Positions 24,452 to 35,784 of a DNA stretch of 64,000 nucleotides are shown piece by piece. The notes under the pieces are model-generated. The model was not told the DNA's origin and ran no database searches. It saw only the letters and a program-made list of their open reading frames with translations. The number at the start of each line of letters is the position of its first letter. The stretch's first letter is position 1. The stretch covers positions 1,233,135-1,297,134 of the forward strand of contig NC_030385.2 in NCBI RefSeq assembly GCF_001625215.2, given 5' to 3'. The position numbers and the translations under genes are program-made. Origin of the DNA: Daucus carota subsp. sativus. Lineage: Eukaryota; Streptophyta; Magnoliopsida; Apiales; Apiaceae.

Positions 24452-25156
24452 AATCGCGAAATATTAATGGAGAAGATAGGTATGCTTATCTGAGATTGTA
24501 TCAAATGCTGCAGTACCTTTTCTGTTCAGCTTCATTAATCTTATACTTGTAAGAAGGATGCCCCACACTGCTAAGGCCGATTAGGTGAACCGTACCTGTA
24601 ATCTTGATAAATACTTTTAGTGCTTAATGCGCGTAGATGAATTGCATTTGGACTGTCTGCAGAGCATCGGTTTTGTATTGTAGGTTTTTACCCAACTACG
24701 CGTAAGCATTTGGATTTCTGCAGAGTATGATAACATATACTTGCCATCGGAAGATGCATATATGTGTGTTCATTAATAGTCAAATTCTTGGCCTTTTGTT
24801 GTTTTAAATGAGCTATTTAGGAGCACGGTTGGATAGCTCAGAGGTTAAGAGTTTATCCGACCCTGACTCACCCCAAGAATTTCTTAGAACATATACTCAT
24901 TTGTAAGGTTACAAGCCAAATCTGTCAAAGAAAAAAAATGAGCTATTTAGGATCCTGTTGATATTTCATATATATATATAGAGGTTCTGATTTATTACTC
25001 TTTAATTTTTTGAATGTTTGTGTTATTAATCAAGACTAATTAAGCAGTAAGCAGGTAAGATACTATGATCTGAGTGGCTAGCTAGTCAATCACAGTACAA
25101 GATTAGTAAGAATCTCTAGAATTATAGTAACAAAACAAGATAAAATCACCAAGTCC
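24452..25156. other. Spacer between the two WD40 genes
   Basis: A 0.7-kb spacer holding the promoter of WD40 copy 1 and the 3' UTR of copy 2 (both minus strand). Apart from the SINE it is plain AT-rich sequence. Confidence 0.5.
24823..24936 (+). mobile_element. tRNA-derived SINE, internally shortened copy
   Basis: Same family as 23256-23396. Flanked by perfect 16-bp duplications AATGAGCTATTTAGGA (24807-24822 and 24937-24952) and ending in an A-rich tail. Begins GCACGGTTGGATAGCTCAG. About 25 bp covering part of the B-box region is missing relative to the other copy, so its own pol III promoter is probably impaired. Lies in the spacer between the two WD40 genes. Confidence 0.9.
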
Positions 25157-27738
25157 TCAGAGCTCAATGTACTCTGATCCAACAAGGTTCAAACCAGGTG
25201 CAGGCTTGCTGGAGCAACTAATCCTCCATAACTTCAGCATTCCATCCATACTTCCGGTACAAATAATGCATCCATCTTGATCACCATCATCAACAACCCG
25301 ACAAGGAAAGGCCGCGAGGCTCCTAATAGGCCCCCTGTGACCCTTCAGCACCGCAGCACAATTGTGCTCCCCATCCTGCTGTCTGATCCAAATTCGAACC
25401 GTTGAATCCGCCGAGCCACTCACCACAAAATTCCCAAAACTAGTCAAGCACAAAATTGCATGCAAATGCCCCTGTAGTATTCCCCCATACTGCAATTGTC
25501 CTGAGAACCAACCCTTTAGCCAGTAGTGAATGTAGCCATCTGTGCATCCCCCGTACAAGACCCCGGCCTCCGCGTTTAAGGCCAGGGTCTTGACAGGCGA
25601 GGACTTGGCTGGCAATGTCACGGTGAGGGCATGGGGACATGAGTTGGTATTGCCAAAGTTGCGGCGCCAGACTTTGACAGTGGCGTCGTCTGATGCGGTG
25701 TAGAGGACGCCGTTGTCTGCGACGACAACGGCGTTGATAGGGGCCGAATGAGCCTGGATTGTTTCCAGGCATTTGAGGTCTGAGATTCTCCAGGCTTTCA
25801 CAGTTCTGTCTAGGGAAGCTGAGTAAATTATGTCGTCTGATAGACTGGTGTCCAGGGATGATATAGGAGCCATGTGTTTCATCTGTTAATCGCATATATT
25901 CCTTCGGTTAACTTCGGGATTAAATCAAAATTGATTTAAAAATAATGAATTTTCATGGGAAATATTGAGAAACTGTTCATCTAAAACGTATCACACAAAG
26001 GACTCAAACATATCGGCAAGTAAATTACTAACCAAAATAATGGCACGATAATGAAAAAAAGTCGAATTATTTTTTATTAAACGTGAATTAATTAATCACA
26101 ATGCAAATACTCTTCGTATGGAGTACTCCTACCGTCATTTACATACACTGTTTGCACGCATTTTGACGTTTTTGTAAAATATAGTTTTAACGTATATTTA
26201 TTTTTTTTTCTTTTTTTGAATAAAAATTTAAACTTTAAAAAAAATTCAGGATTTTTTAGTATATTTTACAAAAATCTTAAAATATGTATTTGAAAATAAC
26301 GTAAATAACCTGATGAGTCATGCTTACGATGGACCAACCTGAATGTATATTCTAAGGATGCAAGTTATCGTATCAATAATTTATGTACCCCGTCTTCAAT
26401 TACAGTATATAACATGGAAGTACGGGCCGTTTGTCTAGCCGAATCTATGCCTGCATGCATGTAATTGACTTTAGACCTATACACTTAAATACTTAATTAT
26501 AGCTCTGCCGTGATATTTAATTCCAGCTACAGAAATTACTAGAACGCGCTCAGTGTCTGTCGACAAATATAAAGAAAATAATTATAATATTGCAGGATCA
26601 TGTATCCAATTTTTATTTTTTTATATATAATAGCTATGATATGGGAGAGTAAATAAATGAATACAATTCTTAACTTAACAAATTTTAAATATATAACTAT
26701 TTCTTAACAAAATTATAATTACTCCCTCCGTCCCAACCGTTTATATACATTCATCTGTATAAAGTTAGATGAGAAGTGAGTATAGTGGTGGGACCCATTT
26801 ATTTTAATAATATATTTGAGATAGTGGAGAAAAGTAATAGGTGTAATAATAGTATTCATATTATTATAGAATGGATATAGTGAAAAAAAAGTAGTTGGTG
26901 TGATGATGTTTTATATTATAAAAGTTTACTATTTTGTAAGGGTAAACTAATGAGGTGGATTCATTAAAAATTAATAGACGAAATCAAAAAATGTCAAAAA
27001 TGAAAGCATTCACCTCTCTTTTATATCTTGCATCTATAGTATTTTTGCCCTCGTGAATTTCTCTTTCATTTAATAAAAGTCTGAAACTTGGGTTATTTAT
27101 TGGTGGAATACTAGGCAATCTGAAATTTTTTGGAATGATATTCAAGAAAAGAATATTATAAAAATTTTCATAGAATTGGAAGAAATCCTGGGTTTCTCAA
27201 AAAAAAACTGTATACAAATGAATGGACGGAAGGAGTACAAATATATAAAATTTTGATCAAAACAATTTCTTGCAGTAACTAATTCTATATATAATTATCT
27301 CACTGACTGTTCAACTGGGTGAGGTTGCTGGTGAGGTTTCGAATTTGGATCAAGACAAGGTTCCGTTTTCACTGGGACACCTCTCACACTCTTGTTTCTT
27401 GTAACCTCAACAACCATATTCACGAAGATGTAAGCTATTTAAACTATATATATTTATTTTGATAATTTCTATAATTGTTATTAGATATTTGTTAATCTCA
27501 AAAATTTTAAATACTTTAGTAATATCTAATATATATTTTAAAAGGATCAGCATAAATTATCTATAGCACAAGAGTATAATATTATTTAAACTAAAAGATA
27601 CTTAAAAAAAAAGTTCTAATATAATCATGCAACTATATCTCAAAAATGTTAAAAAAATGTTGGAAATGTCTTTGTATATATCTTTGTGTGTAAAACACAT
27701 AAAAATCAAAACAAGAATATTTTATATTATATAAAATA

Positions 27739-27819
<81 letters not shown>

Positions 27820-28144
27820 AAGTGCTCAAATACAAACTAAGTTAGTGTACAAACTACAAACTCAATATAAGCCCTTGGATCAATCTAATCCAATGGCCCC
27901 GCAGGGGCAACCACACACCAGTTAATATACACCCTGTCACACATGATCCGCAGATTCCCCTTCGTTTTTAATTTGAATTTTCCCGTTAATCGGTGAACTT
28001 TTTTTGAAATCCGACTTCACTGTATTTTTGTTCATCTCGCAACGATCAATTTCCATACCATATGTGCTATATTTCGATTTGATTTAGAGACTTTTTAATT
28101 TTAGTTTGTAGTTTGTACGCTAAGATGGTTTGTACCAGAGTAGG

Positions 28145-28175
<31 letters not shown>

Positions 28176-30156
28176 GATATAATAATATAATATATATTAA
28201 TTCATATACTTGTCCGTGCTCTATACGGGTTAAAAGTTGGTAATATGTAGTTACTAACTTGAGCGTTTCCAACTCTAATCATCTAAAAAAAATAAAAATA
28301 ATATATGATTTTTAACAAATAAATAAAATAAATATCGTGACAATAAGCTAAGAGAATATGGTTACTTTTTGTAACATAGGGTTAAAAATGGGTCGGGTTT
28401 AGGTTGAGGACTTCATTTCCCAGCTCCGCCTCTTATATATTTTTTCCGTCATGTCCCCATTCCCCGCGGGGATATATTTTTAATCCCCATCCCCGCGCCA
28501 CCGGGGTTTTTGAATATTTCCACCCCAACCGTCTTGCCCCGCTCTTATATATAATTTTAGATAGTTGCTTAAAAAGTCATTAATTTTTTTCATAGAATTT
28601 AATAAAAATATACATGCATACTAAAAATATGTACATGCCATTTAGCCGAAAACTAAATAAATATAGGTATGCCAAATATATACATACATATAATATATAT
28701 GCAACGTATATGACCATTATCTTCACCCGAACCGTAACATTAATGGACCTCTTACCACCATTACCAGTTGTATCTGTGATTGTAAGTAGTCGCTAGTTTT
28801 GGTAGGTTATGATGACAAGTGTTTGATACTATATATTGGTGATGGTAGGTGATGGTGACAAGTCATAGAAACGACTGATAATAGTGGTAAGATGTCCATT
28901 ATTATGATTTGTAGACTAATACTGATTACTCCAGTTAAAAATAATGATTAAAAATTAGATTTTTGATTTGTAGACTAATTTAATAATAATGAAGTAAGAT
29001 TATATATATACACACGGACGGGGTGAAAAATCCCCGCAGAGATTAGACATATATCATACTTGTCCTGAATTTTGGCAGGGCTGATATACGGGTTTCCCAT
29101 TTCCTCCGCCCCATTTTATATCCTATCGTGACAATAAGCTAAGAGCATATGGTTTACTTTTAAAAGCAAGAAGTGAGAAAATTCTTAAAATTATAAAGTC
29201 ACTGGAAATGTATTATAATACTGATTGTGTTAATCGGTGTACTTCTGTCCGAAGGGATGACACTCTCAAATTCTCAATCAGTCAATCTTATGTTTATCGA
29301 ATTGTGTTAATCGGTGTACTCCTGTACTGTATATTTGACGTTCATGCTTCCTACGTCCTGCGTTTTTTTAAAGAGAATTTATTAGTTCTCCATTTATGTC
29401 ATTGACCATTTCTTTTGATACAGTAACTTTTATGTTACAGTAACATGCAAAGCATGAATAGTTAAGAATTCTACTGTGGACGGTGAAGCTCGTCCGCCAC
29501 TAGAAACACCACTTCCCGTGCTTATAATTACGTGTTAAAAATCAAAACGAGGTATAACAAAAATTCGAAAGGGATTATACGGTAACACTTACAATTTTAT
29601 CTTTGCCAGAAATGTAGCTCCGAACATATCCTCCACTTCTCGGAATGGTGACTAACTTGACGTGTTTGGTGACCCCGCGGCACGTCCGACGACTCCAAAC
29701 CCTAATCTTGGAGTCCGCATAAGCTGCGAAAACCCTGTCATTAGTCACTTGAATCGCAACCACCATCTTCGCCTTGCTCTTGATTTGACCGCACTCCGTG
29801 AGCTCGGGGAGCTTCCAAATACGAATCCCATTACTTTCGGAGCCAGTATACGCTACATTGCCGTTCAACACGGCAATGCACAAGATCTGACCGTCCTTCG
29901 TGAGGATGGAGGACATGCACTTGTAGGTCACAGAAGTGGGAGCCGTCTTCTCTTTTCTCGGTTGAAGTTCGTGCTGGAAATTGGAGGAGTAGTGTGTCGA
30001 GAGGGGAGTACTAGGCGTCGAAAAACAAGGTGGTACGAATGATATGGTCTCGGAGGAATTCGACTGATTTTTGAGCGAAAAGCTTCGGACAAAATTCGGG
30101 TTCTGGTTCCGAAGATTCAGAAGTGCAGGCTCTTCGGGTGGTTCCGTATAAGCCAT
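25157..30156 (-). CDS. WD40-repeat protein, JINGUBANG-like, copy 2
   Basis: Tandem paralogue of the WD40 gene at 21975-24427. Exon 1 30156-29593, exon 2 25882-25157; 429 residues. An in-frame ATG at 30210 would add 18 residues; 30156 is preferred because [10 protein letters not shown] lines up with the N-terminus of copy 1. Disordered Ser/Thr/Pro-rich N-terminus, then WD blades marked by [48 protein letters not shown] and LKLWRISC. The intron position (after GKDKI, before MKHMAP) is the same as in copy 1, so duplication came after the intron was gained. The intron is 3.7 kb (25883-29592) against 1.1 kb in copy 1, and contains a Stowaway-like MITE, a MITE within TA repeats and a GC-rich repeat block. 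The C-termini of the two copies differ, the most divergent part. Function inferred from family only. Confidence 0.87.
26722..27235. mobile_element. Stowaway-like MITE (Tc1/mariner type)
   Basis: Begins CTCCCTCCGTCCCAACC after a TA dinucleotide and ends, in reverse complement, CTCCTTCCGTCCATTC next to TA: the Stowaway end sequence and 2-bp TA target. 514 bp, non-coding, in the intron of WD40 copy 2. Confidence 0.9.
27735..27816. repeat. Long TA microsatellite
   Basis: About 40 TA units, immediately followed by the inverted-repeat element at 27817; the TA tract resumes at 28149-28176 after the element. Confidence 0.95.
27817..28148. mobile_element. MITE inserted in a TA microsatellite, second family
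   Basis: A 332-bp element with TA repeats on both sides. Left end GGGAAGTGCTCAAATACAAA, right end in reverse complement GGGTCCTACTCTGGTACAAA; the similarity continues through a TACAAACTACAAACT block, giving an inverted repeat of about 46 bp. Inside is a hairpin-prone GGCCCCGCAGGGGC segment preceded by CTAATCCAAT; a close variant of this segment recurs in the foldback element at 59447-60598. No coding capacity. Confidence 0.85.
28333..29166. repeat. GC-rich repeat block between 40-bp direct repeats
   Basis: A sequence starting TATCGTGACAATAAGCTAAG and about 38-40 bp long occurs at 28333 and again at 29124, 791 bp apart. Between them, runs such as CCCCGCGGGGAT (near 28460) and the opposing ATCCCCGCAGAG (near 29020) suggest inverted arms of a plant repeat rich in CGGGGCGGG motifs. 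It could be a tandem duplication product or a transposon with its target copied. Sits in the intron of WD40 copy 2. Confidence 0.5.
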
Positions 30157-30210
30157 CGTGTTGGTGTGTGTAAACATGAGAGCTGTTTTAGCAAACATTC
30201 CTATATGCAC

Positions 30211-31146
30211 CGCAATTCAATAACTTCAGTTGAGGTTGCTGCATAGTTATAAGAGGGTGGTATTAATTGTTCTTAAAAACATGTTTCACATCGCCTGGAG
30301 TTTATGCTCCTTAAATATACAATCTGTACAAACGGAGGCGTAAATATTATGAGGCGAATTAAGGGAGGGTAGGTGTGCGAATTACTTATAGTAAATATAT
30401 TTCAGAACAAACTCGAAAGATATTTACTTGGCATTCTCTGCTTGCAGGTTGGGAACGTATCGAAGAGGAAGCAGAGTGAGGGGGAATCATACACGAAGAA
30501 AACTTAAGTTTATGATCCGAAATGGAATCGGAATCAGTCGGTGGTTGTTTTTTTTTCTTCTTGAATTGCAGTTTTATGTTTTGGAAAAATGGTCTAGATC
30601 TCAGAAAATCGAAAAGTAATGCCTGGAATAACAGAGTTGGAAGAAATGGCCCAAATACCAGTACACATGATAATCTAGCATTTTCAATTTGGGAAGAAAA
30701 CGTTAGATCATGTAGCGTTTTGTTGTTTTAACTCCAGCAAAACGCTAATTTTGTCACTACATAAACTAGCGTTCTGTTTAGTTAACCTTAACAGAACGTT
30801 AGACGACATCGCGTTTTTGATGAATATCCGAACATGTAGCTACACAATATAGCGTTAATAAATGATATTTAGAGCTATTTTTTCGGATCTTGATATTTAG
30901 AGCATTAATGATGGATATAGTGATATTGAGGGCCAACACTCTATGTTTTGCTGGTTCTGTTCTGTGTGTGAGATTACTGCACATGATTTAATTAGTTATA
31001 CGAGGACACCGGAGATTAACATCATGTAGCAAGCTAGGAAGATATTGGCATTTAGAGAAACTAAGGTACATATACATATGATTAGATACCAACTAAAATA
31101 CTTGCATAGACAAAATTCTTGGCCTTCAATCTCACTGGCATAATTG
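30211..31146. other. Intergenic between WD40 copy 2 and the AUX/IAA gene
   Basis: Contains a dispersed repeat (about 30640-30950) related to 61110-61430. Otherwise I see no gene. The part next to 30210 should be the WD40 promoter. Confidence 0.45.
30640..30950. repeat. Dispersed repeat, family shared with 61110-61430
   Basis: Shares ordered blocks with 61110-61430: ATCATGTAGC, TTTAACTCCA, TAACGTTAATAAAT or GCGTTAATAAAT, GATATTT...GATATT and ATTAATGATRRATAT. Moderately diverged, non-coding. No clear ends or target duplications, so class unknown. Confidence 0.5.
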
Positions 31147-33282
31147 CTAATGCTGGCTCTGGCATTTCTCCATGGTCCGCGGGGCTGCAAGCAACATAGA
31201 TTCGTCGATCTTAGTATTCTATTGTCAACATACTGTCTACTTCAGTCAATGAGGATATGTAAACTTTAGTGAAAAGAAATATGGATCTGGGAAGCCAAGT
31301 TTGAGACCAGAGCATACCTAGACCAATTGCCTCGGAGCCTTTCATGATTCTTAACCTCTTGCACGAGTCTGTGAACATCCTGCATGAGTGAAAAGTATTA
31401 GATGTACATGGTTTTCCCCTAGCTAATGTTATACGTATACCTTATCAAGTATTAAGCTAGTTTATGAGAACAAATCGCGAAAGTAACAGCTAGCTAGGTA
31501 GCTGCTGATTCAGAACTAATCAAACATCCATCTCAACAAAGCTACAAGTCCCCCAAGTTTAGTCTTACTCGATGCATGATTCCATAACGGTCTGAATTTT
31601 TGATGAACTTATTTGATAAATTAAGAAGTTTAGAAGCTTAAAATTTTGGCTTACTTCCAAGGAACATCACCAACAAGCATCCAGTCCCCGTCCTTGTCTT
31701 CATACGTTAGCACATATTCAGAGCCATGAACAAGATCCATTAACCGACTTGCACTGAGCCCCTCTCGCTCTGGAAGTCCTTTAGAGCTGCATTGCCCTGA
31801 TTTACATCCATATATAATTACAATTTAAAAGTCAGGCCTATCTGAAATATAAAGCTCATGCATTACTTACAAATCTTTTACCAGCATTACTCTTGCATTT
31901 CAATCTCATCAATTGATAGACACTATTATAATTCATATACAGATATCAACTAGTTCTGAATACGAATCTTTGACGGGACTAAATATGCAATGAGAGAAGC
32001 AGAATGCTCACCGATAGTAAAGCAGCTGAACATACTCTCCAGAGCAGACGAAAGTTCAGCATAATTGCAGCAGGTCTTGAGGTCAACTTTTCTTAGATAT
32101 GGAGCACCATCCATGCTAACCTTAACATAAATGTACCCTGTGTTTAAATCTTTTGCAACATCTGCTTTCTTACATATATTCGGAGCCAGTGTGTTTTTCC
32201 GGTATGACTTAATAGGCGGCCATCCGACTACCTGTGCTCTGCAACAAAAACATATATTGAAAACTGCGTTCCACAAACAGTTGCTCCTAAACAAAATTAT
32301 CAAGATTGTTACCGAAAAATTTGCAAAAATACCCATGTTTTCAAAGTTACTTTCAAAAATACGATCGAAGTTGCAAATGAAGTTGCAACGCTCGTAGAGA
32401 ACAGTTGATTATCCGGACTGGAGTTACAAACGAGGTTGCATATATGGTAGCACCGTATTTTTGATTAATTTTTTTTTGCCATTTCGGTATTTTTGGGAAA
32501 AAACCAAAAAAAAAACTAAGGAATTCACATACCGTGATATATGAGGGCAGATATGAACCTTATCAAACACAGCAAATTAATATACCGGCTTATTTAAAAA
32601 AAATGAAATATATGTTCTAAATTATCCAACTCGCAACCTTTGAACACTTAACATGGCTCTGAAAGGACAGAGCTACAAATTATAGGCACCATAGATGAGT
32701 AATCCCCATATAGAAGAAGTTACTGGTTATCCTAAAATCTCGAGGTTTAGATTATGGGCTTATCAGGATCATATCATACTTTTTTAACACGGAGTATTAG
32801 CAGAGAACAAAAATAACTTACTTCAAAGCAGGAGTATTAGCAGCATTTCCATTTGTTGCAGAAGTCTTCTTTTCTCCACCAGGCTTAAAACATGACTTAT
32901 TGCTGTTATTCTTATCATCCAAACCACAATTTTCATCTCTCGGGGAGTACAGAACAGGGCCTTTAACAAAATCAGGCACCTCTGATCCACCACTCCCCGA
33001 AAAAGCCCACTGTTCAGAACTATCAGTTGCATCACGAAAACCTCGCTTAGCCCCCGAAAGAAAGTTCTTTAATGGACAATACCCGCGAGCCACCTCGCTT
33101 ACAGGCTTCCTTTCGGGAGACACAGAGCCAGGTAATCCAAGCCTGAGCTCTGTCTCTTTAAGGTTGAGAACATTGTTGTTGTTCTCAGCTGCGGGAACAG
33201 AGGATAAGATGTCCGCAGAACTTCTCTCCATTGTATGAGTCTCTGGTAAGATTATGTAGTCATGTTGCAGAGGTGAAGTCAT
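31147..33282 (-). CDS. AUX/IAA transcriptional repressor (IAA8/IAA9/IAA27 type)
   Basis: Nuclear auxin-response repressor that binds ARF factors and is degraded with TIR1/AFB when auxin is present. Exons: 33282-32822, 32238-32012, 31796-31655, 31379-31318, 31184-31147; 309 residues, near the size of IAA8/9/27. Domain [13 protein letters not shown] (LxLxL repressor motif, about residues 41-52). Domain II degron VVGWPPI straight after the first junction. Domains III-IV (PB1): [16 protein letters not shown], then [20 protein letters not shown], then [18 protein letters not shown]; the acidic and basic faces needed for oligomers are intact. The last donor was placed at 31317 (GTATGC) because it gives the conserved EAIGLAPR junction. 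Intron 1 carries a foldback MITE. The N-terminus [10 protein letters not shown] is typical of the IAA27-like subgroup, by memory. Confidence 0.95.
32314..32505. mobile_element. Foldback MITE in the AUX/IAA intron, small copy
   Basis: About 190 bp with inverted ends: left GAAAAATTTGCAAAAATACC and, across TTTCAAAAATACG, right end with CGTATTTTTGA and GGTATTTTTGGG. Internal GTTGCAA and GGTTGCATATATGG motifs are shared with the copies at 54561-54761 and 59447-60598. Lies wholly in intron 1 of the AUX/IAA gene. Exact ends uncertain by a few bases. Confidence 0.7.
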
Positions 33283-35260
33283 CGAAATCGAGCAGTGTAA
33301 AATAAGCTAAAACTTGGTGAACATACACGAAGGAGGTTATGTTAAATACTTTAAATGAAGAGAAAATGCTTTATTTCTAGATGAAGACCAGTGATAAAAG
33401 CAGCTTTGATTTGAACTTGTGTTTTTCAATTTTTTCTCTACAAATTAAGATTATAATAAAAAAAAATGAGTTGTAAGCATTGTACAAATTAATTTATCTC
33501 ATGATCATCCAGGATATGGTTGTAAATGGATAAATTAGTTAAACAACATGATCACTCTTTAACGTTTTGAGATTTTATGAAAATCTAGTCACTTAACATG
33601 ATATCCGAGATTAGACTCACAGGATCGAAGTTCGATATTCCACGATTTTTTCTCATTTCTAATTCGAGCCAAACACAAGATTTCTTTTATCTTTGCATGG
33701 TTATAAATGAGGTAAATTAAGTCGAAATTTGTCTTAAATTGGACTGTTCGTCAATCTTATCGTACAAAAGCGTTTGTCAATTTTTCTTAAATTTAATCGA
33801 GCTCAACCTGTTCAATTCGAAACCTGAATTTCTTCGCAAAAAATGAGCCCTTGGCTTCGCAGTTACATCAACATATAGCTAAGAATGCACGGGAAAAGCC
33901 TTTTGTCACTGTATTATATATTCTTCTACTTTAATCAAACATGCTAACGTACACTATGCTCTAAAATGTGCACATTCAATAAGGGAATCGCACGGACAAG
34001 ACATTGCAGGAAAGAGCCTGCAGAGGAAGAGGAGAGAAAGGGAAAGGAGAGAATAAAAGCTGGATTGTCCTGAAGAGATCAAATCAGGCTTAACAGAAAG
34101 TGATTGAACATGCAATATTAATTTTCTGTCTCATTACATCTTTTATCTCGAAATCTCAAGTCATAAGACAAATATTAAATCTCTTGGTCTCTCCCTTCTG
34201 CCATTTTCTGGTATGCTAATTTATCGATTGCTGTACTAACGGGATGACATGAAATTGAACACGAGAGTTCTGATACCATGTTAGATTATCGACTTTCTTG
34301 AAAATTTAACATGTAGTAATAAAACTTGATACGGTCAAATATGTTAACAAAATGAATCTGATCCATATCACATCTCAACAGTATGAGATTAATCAATCGT
34401 TAAAACATCTGATTTAAAATGTCATCAAATTCCAAGTTAGTTTACAAATTTCAAACTACTGAAAATTCAAGAATATTTGAATCTTAACAAAAACATACGT
34501 ATAGTTTAAAAAATCCTCATTATACCCGGGTAGCTCAGCCGGTTAAGGGCTTACCACTCCAAGGTCTCAGGTTCTTTTCTGGTTAGACGTACGGATTTAA
34601 GTAGGTGTGGTGGCGCAAGCTCCTTCCAAAATTAGTCGAGATGCGTGTAAGCTGGTCCGGACACCTGATTATAAAATGAAATATTCACACTTCCGACCAT
34701 TTGTAGTTTGCACATTAACCATTGTCAGCATAGAATTAATCTAGTTTCCACATATAATTCGATTTTCTTTAGAAGTATCGAGGCACTTGCGACGATAGAA
34801 GGTCCAAATTTTTCTTTCTCCATTCACCGAGATATTTTTCTCTGATTCTTCAAGAAAGTGACTCCAGACTCTCAATTGTTAGGCACAACTCAAATACAGC
34901 TAAAGTGACCAGCACTTAAGAGATTAATGGTTGACTTAAATGCATGAAACCAGTAGATTAGGCCATGTTCCCTGAGCGGAAGTAGCAGTAGCTAGCTGTT
35001 CTTATTTGATTTCAGTTCATCTCGGATGAATATTTATATTTAATTCCTGCTGCCAACATTAGCACTGAGCCACAAAAAATCTGACAGATTGTGAATAGTC
35101 AGCTGTATTTGAAATTACAGTATAATTATGTCAATTTCAGTAATGTACTGTAAGGATCAAGCAGCTGCAATTACAAGACTAACTGCTTCGTGACACCTCA
35201 GAATTTACTCCTTTTGTCGCAATATCAGAGTTTTAATTCATATACAGTAGAAGAATAATC
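33283..35260. other. Intergenic, AUX/IAA promoter side
   Basis: Contains the AUX/IAA promoter and 5' UTR and the SINE at about 34525. TGTCTC occurs at 34129 and in GGTCTCTCC contexts, but I cannot claim functional auxin response elements. No gene supported. Confidence 0.4.
34525..34672 (+). mobile_element. tRNA-derived SINE, second family
   Basis: Starts CCCGGGTAGCTCAGCCGGTTA (box A-like), continues with GGTCTCAGGTTC (B-box-like) and ends GTAAGCTGGTCCGGACACC followed by a short AT tail, an ending common in plant SINEs. About 145 bp. No acceptor-stem pairing, so not a functional tRNA. Target duplication unclear (ATTATA on both sides at best). The first base of the motif string falls near 34527. 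Confidence 0.65.
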
Positions 35261-35263
35261 TTA

Positions 35264-35781
35264 GAGCAACTCGAACTCTCGAAGACATTAGACCCGTTAG
35301 GTAAAATTTCTTATGTGCCATCTATGTTGCTCATTTTAAATAAACTGGTCAAACTAACCAAAATTTGACTGAAATTTATTAATATTTTATTAATTGACAA
35401 AATAAAAAATATATATTACCGGAAATAATTTTTAATCTACTTTAAGCTGTAATTTTTGGTTTTTTAAAATAATAAAAGGGTAACCTATAATTTTTAATCA
35501 AAATTTAATCAATTTGACCAACAAAAATAGAAATGTGACAACTAAAAAAGGACGGGGGAGTAGGTGAAAATATTAGTCCTTAGCAAGAAAATATAGATAA
35601 CTAAAATTGAGATAATTATATCTGTAAAACTTCTAAAGCTATTATGTATAATTTTAGATAATATAATTACACATAACATCATTGGAGTAAACCAGAAACC
35701 TATTAACTATAATTTTAGATGATTATCTATATATTATATTATAACTAACAAATATACATAACACCCTTGAAGAAGATGCTC
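35264..35781. mobile_element. Possible Tourist-like MITE
   Basis: Bounded by TTA on each side (35261-35263, 35782-35784) with ends GAGCAACTCGAACTC and, in reverse complement, GAGCATCTTCTTCAA. End similarity is weaker than in the elements at 7083 and 9856, and the interior is AT-rich and featureless. Tentative. Confidence 0.45.
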
Positions 35782-35784
35782 TTA

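Noticed and set aside
31317-31325. Donor GTCTAG for AUX/IAA intron 4
   Set aside because: The neighbouring GTATGC donor fits consensus better and gives the conserved EAIGLAP reading.
34525-34600. tRNA gene on the plus strand
   Set aside because: It has box A- and B-like sequence but no pairing acceptor stem; the downstream CCGGACACC ending marks a SINE.
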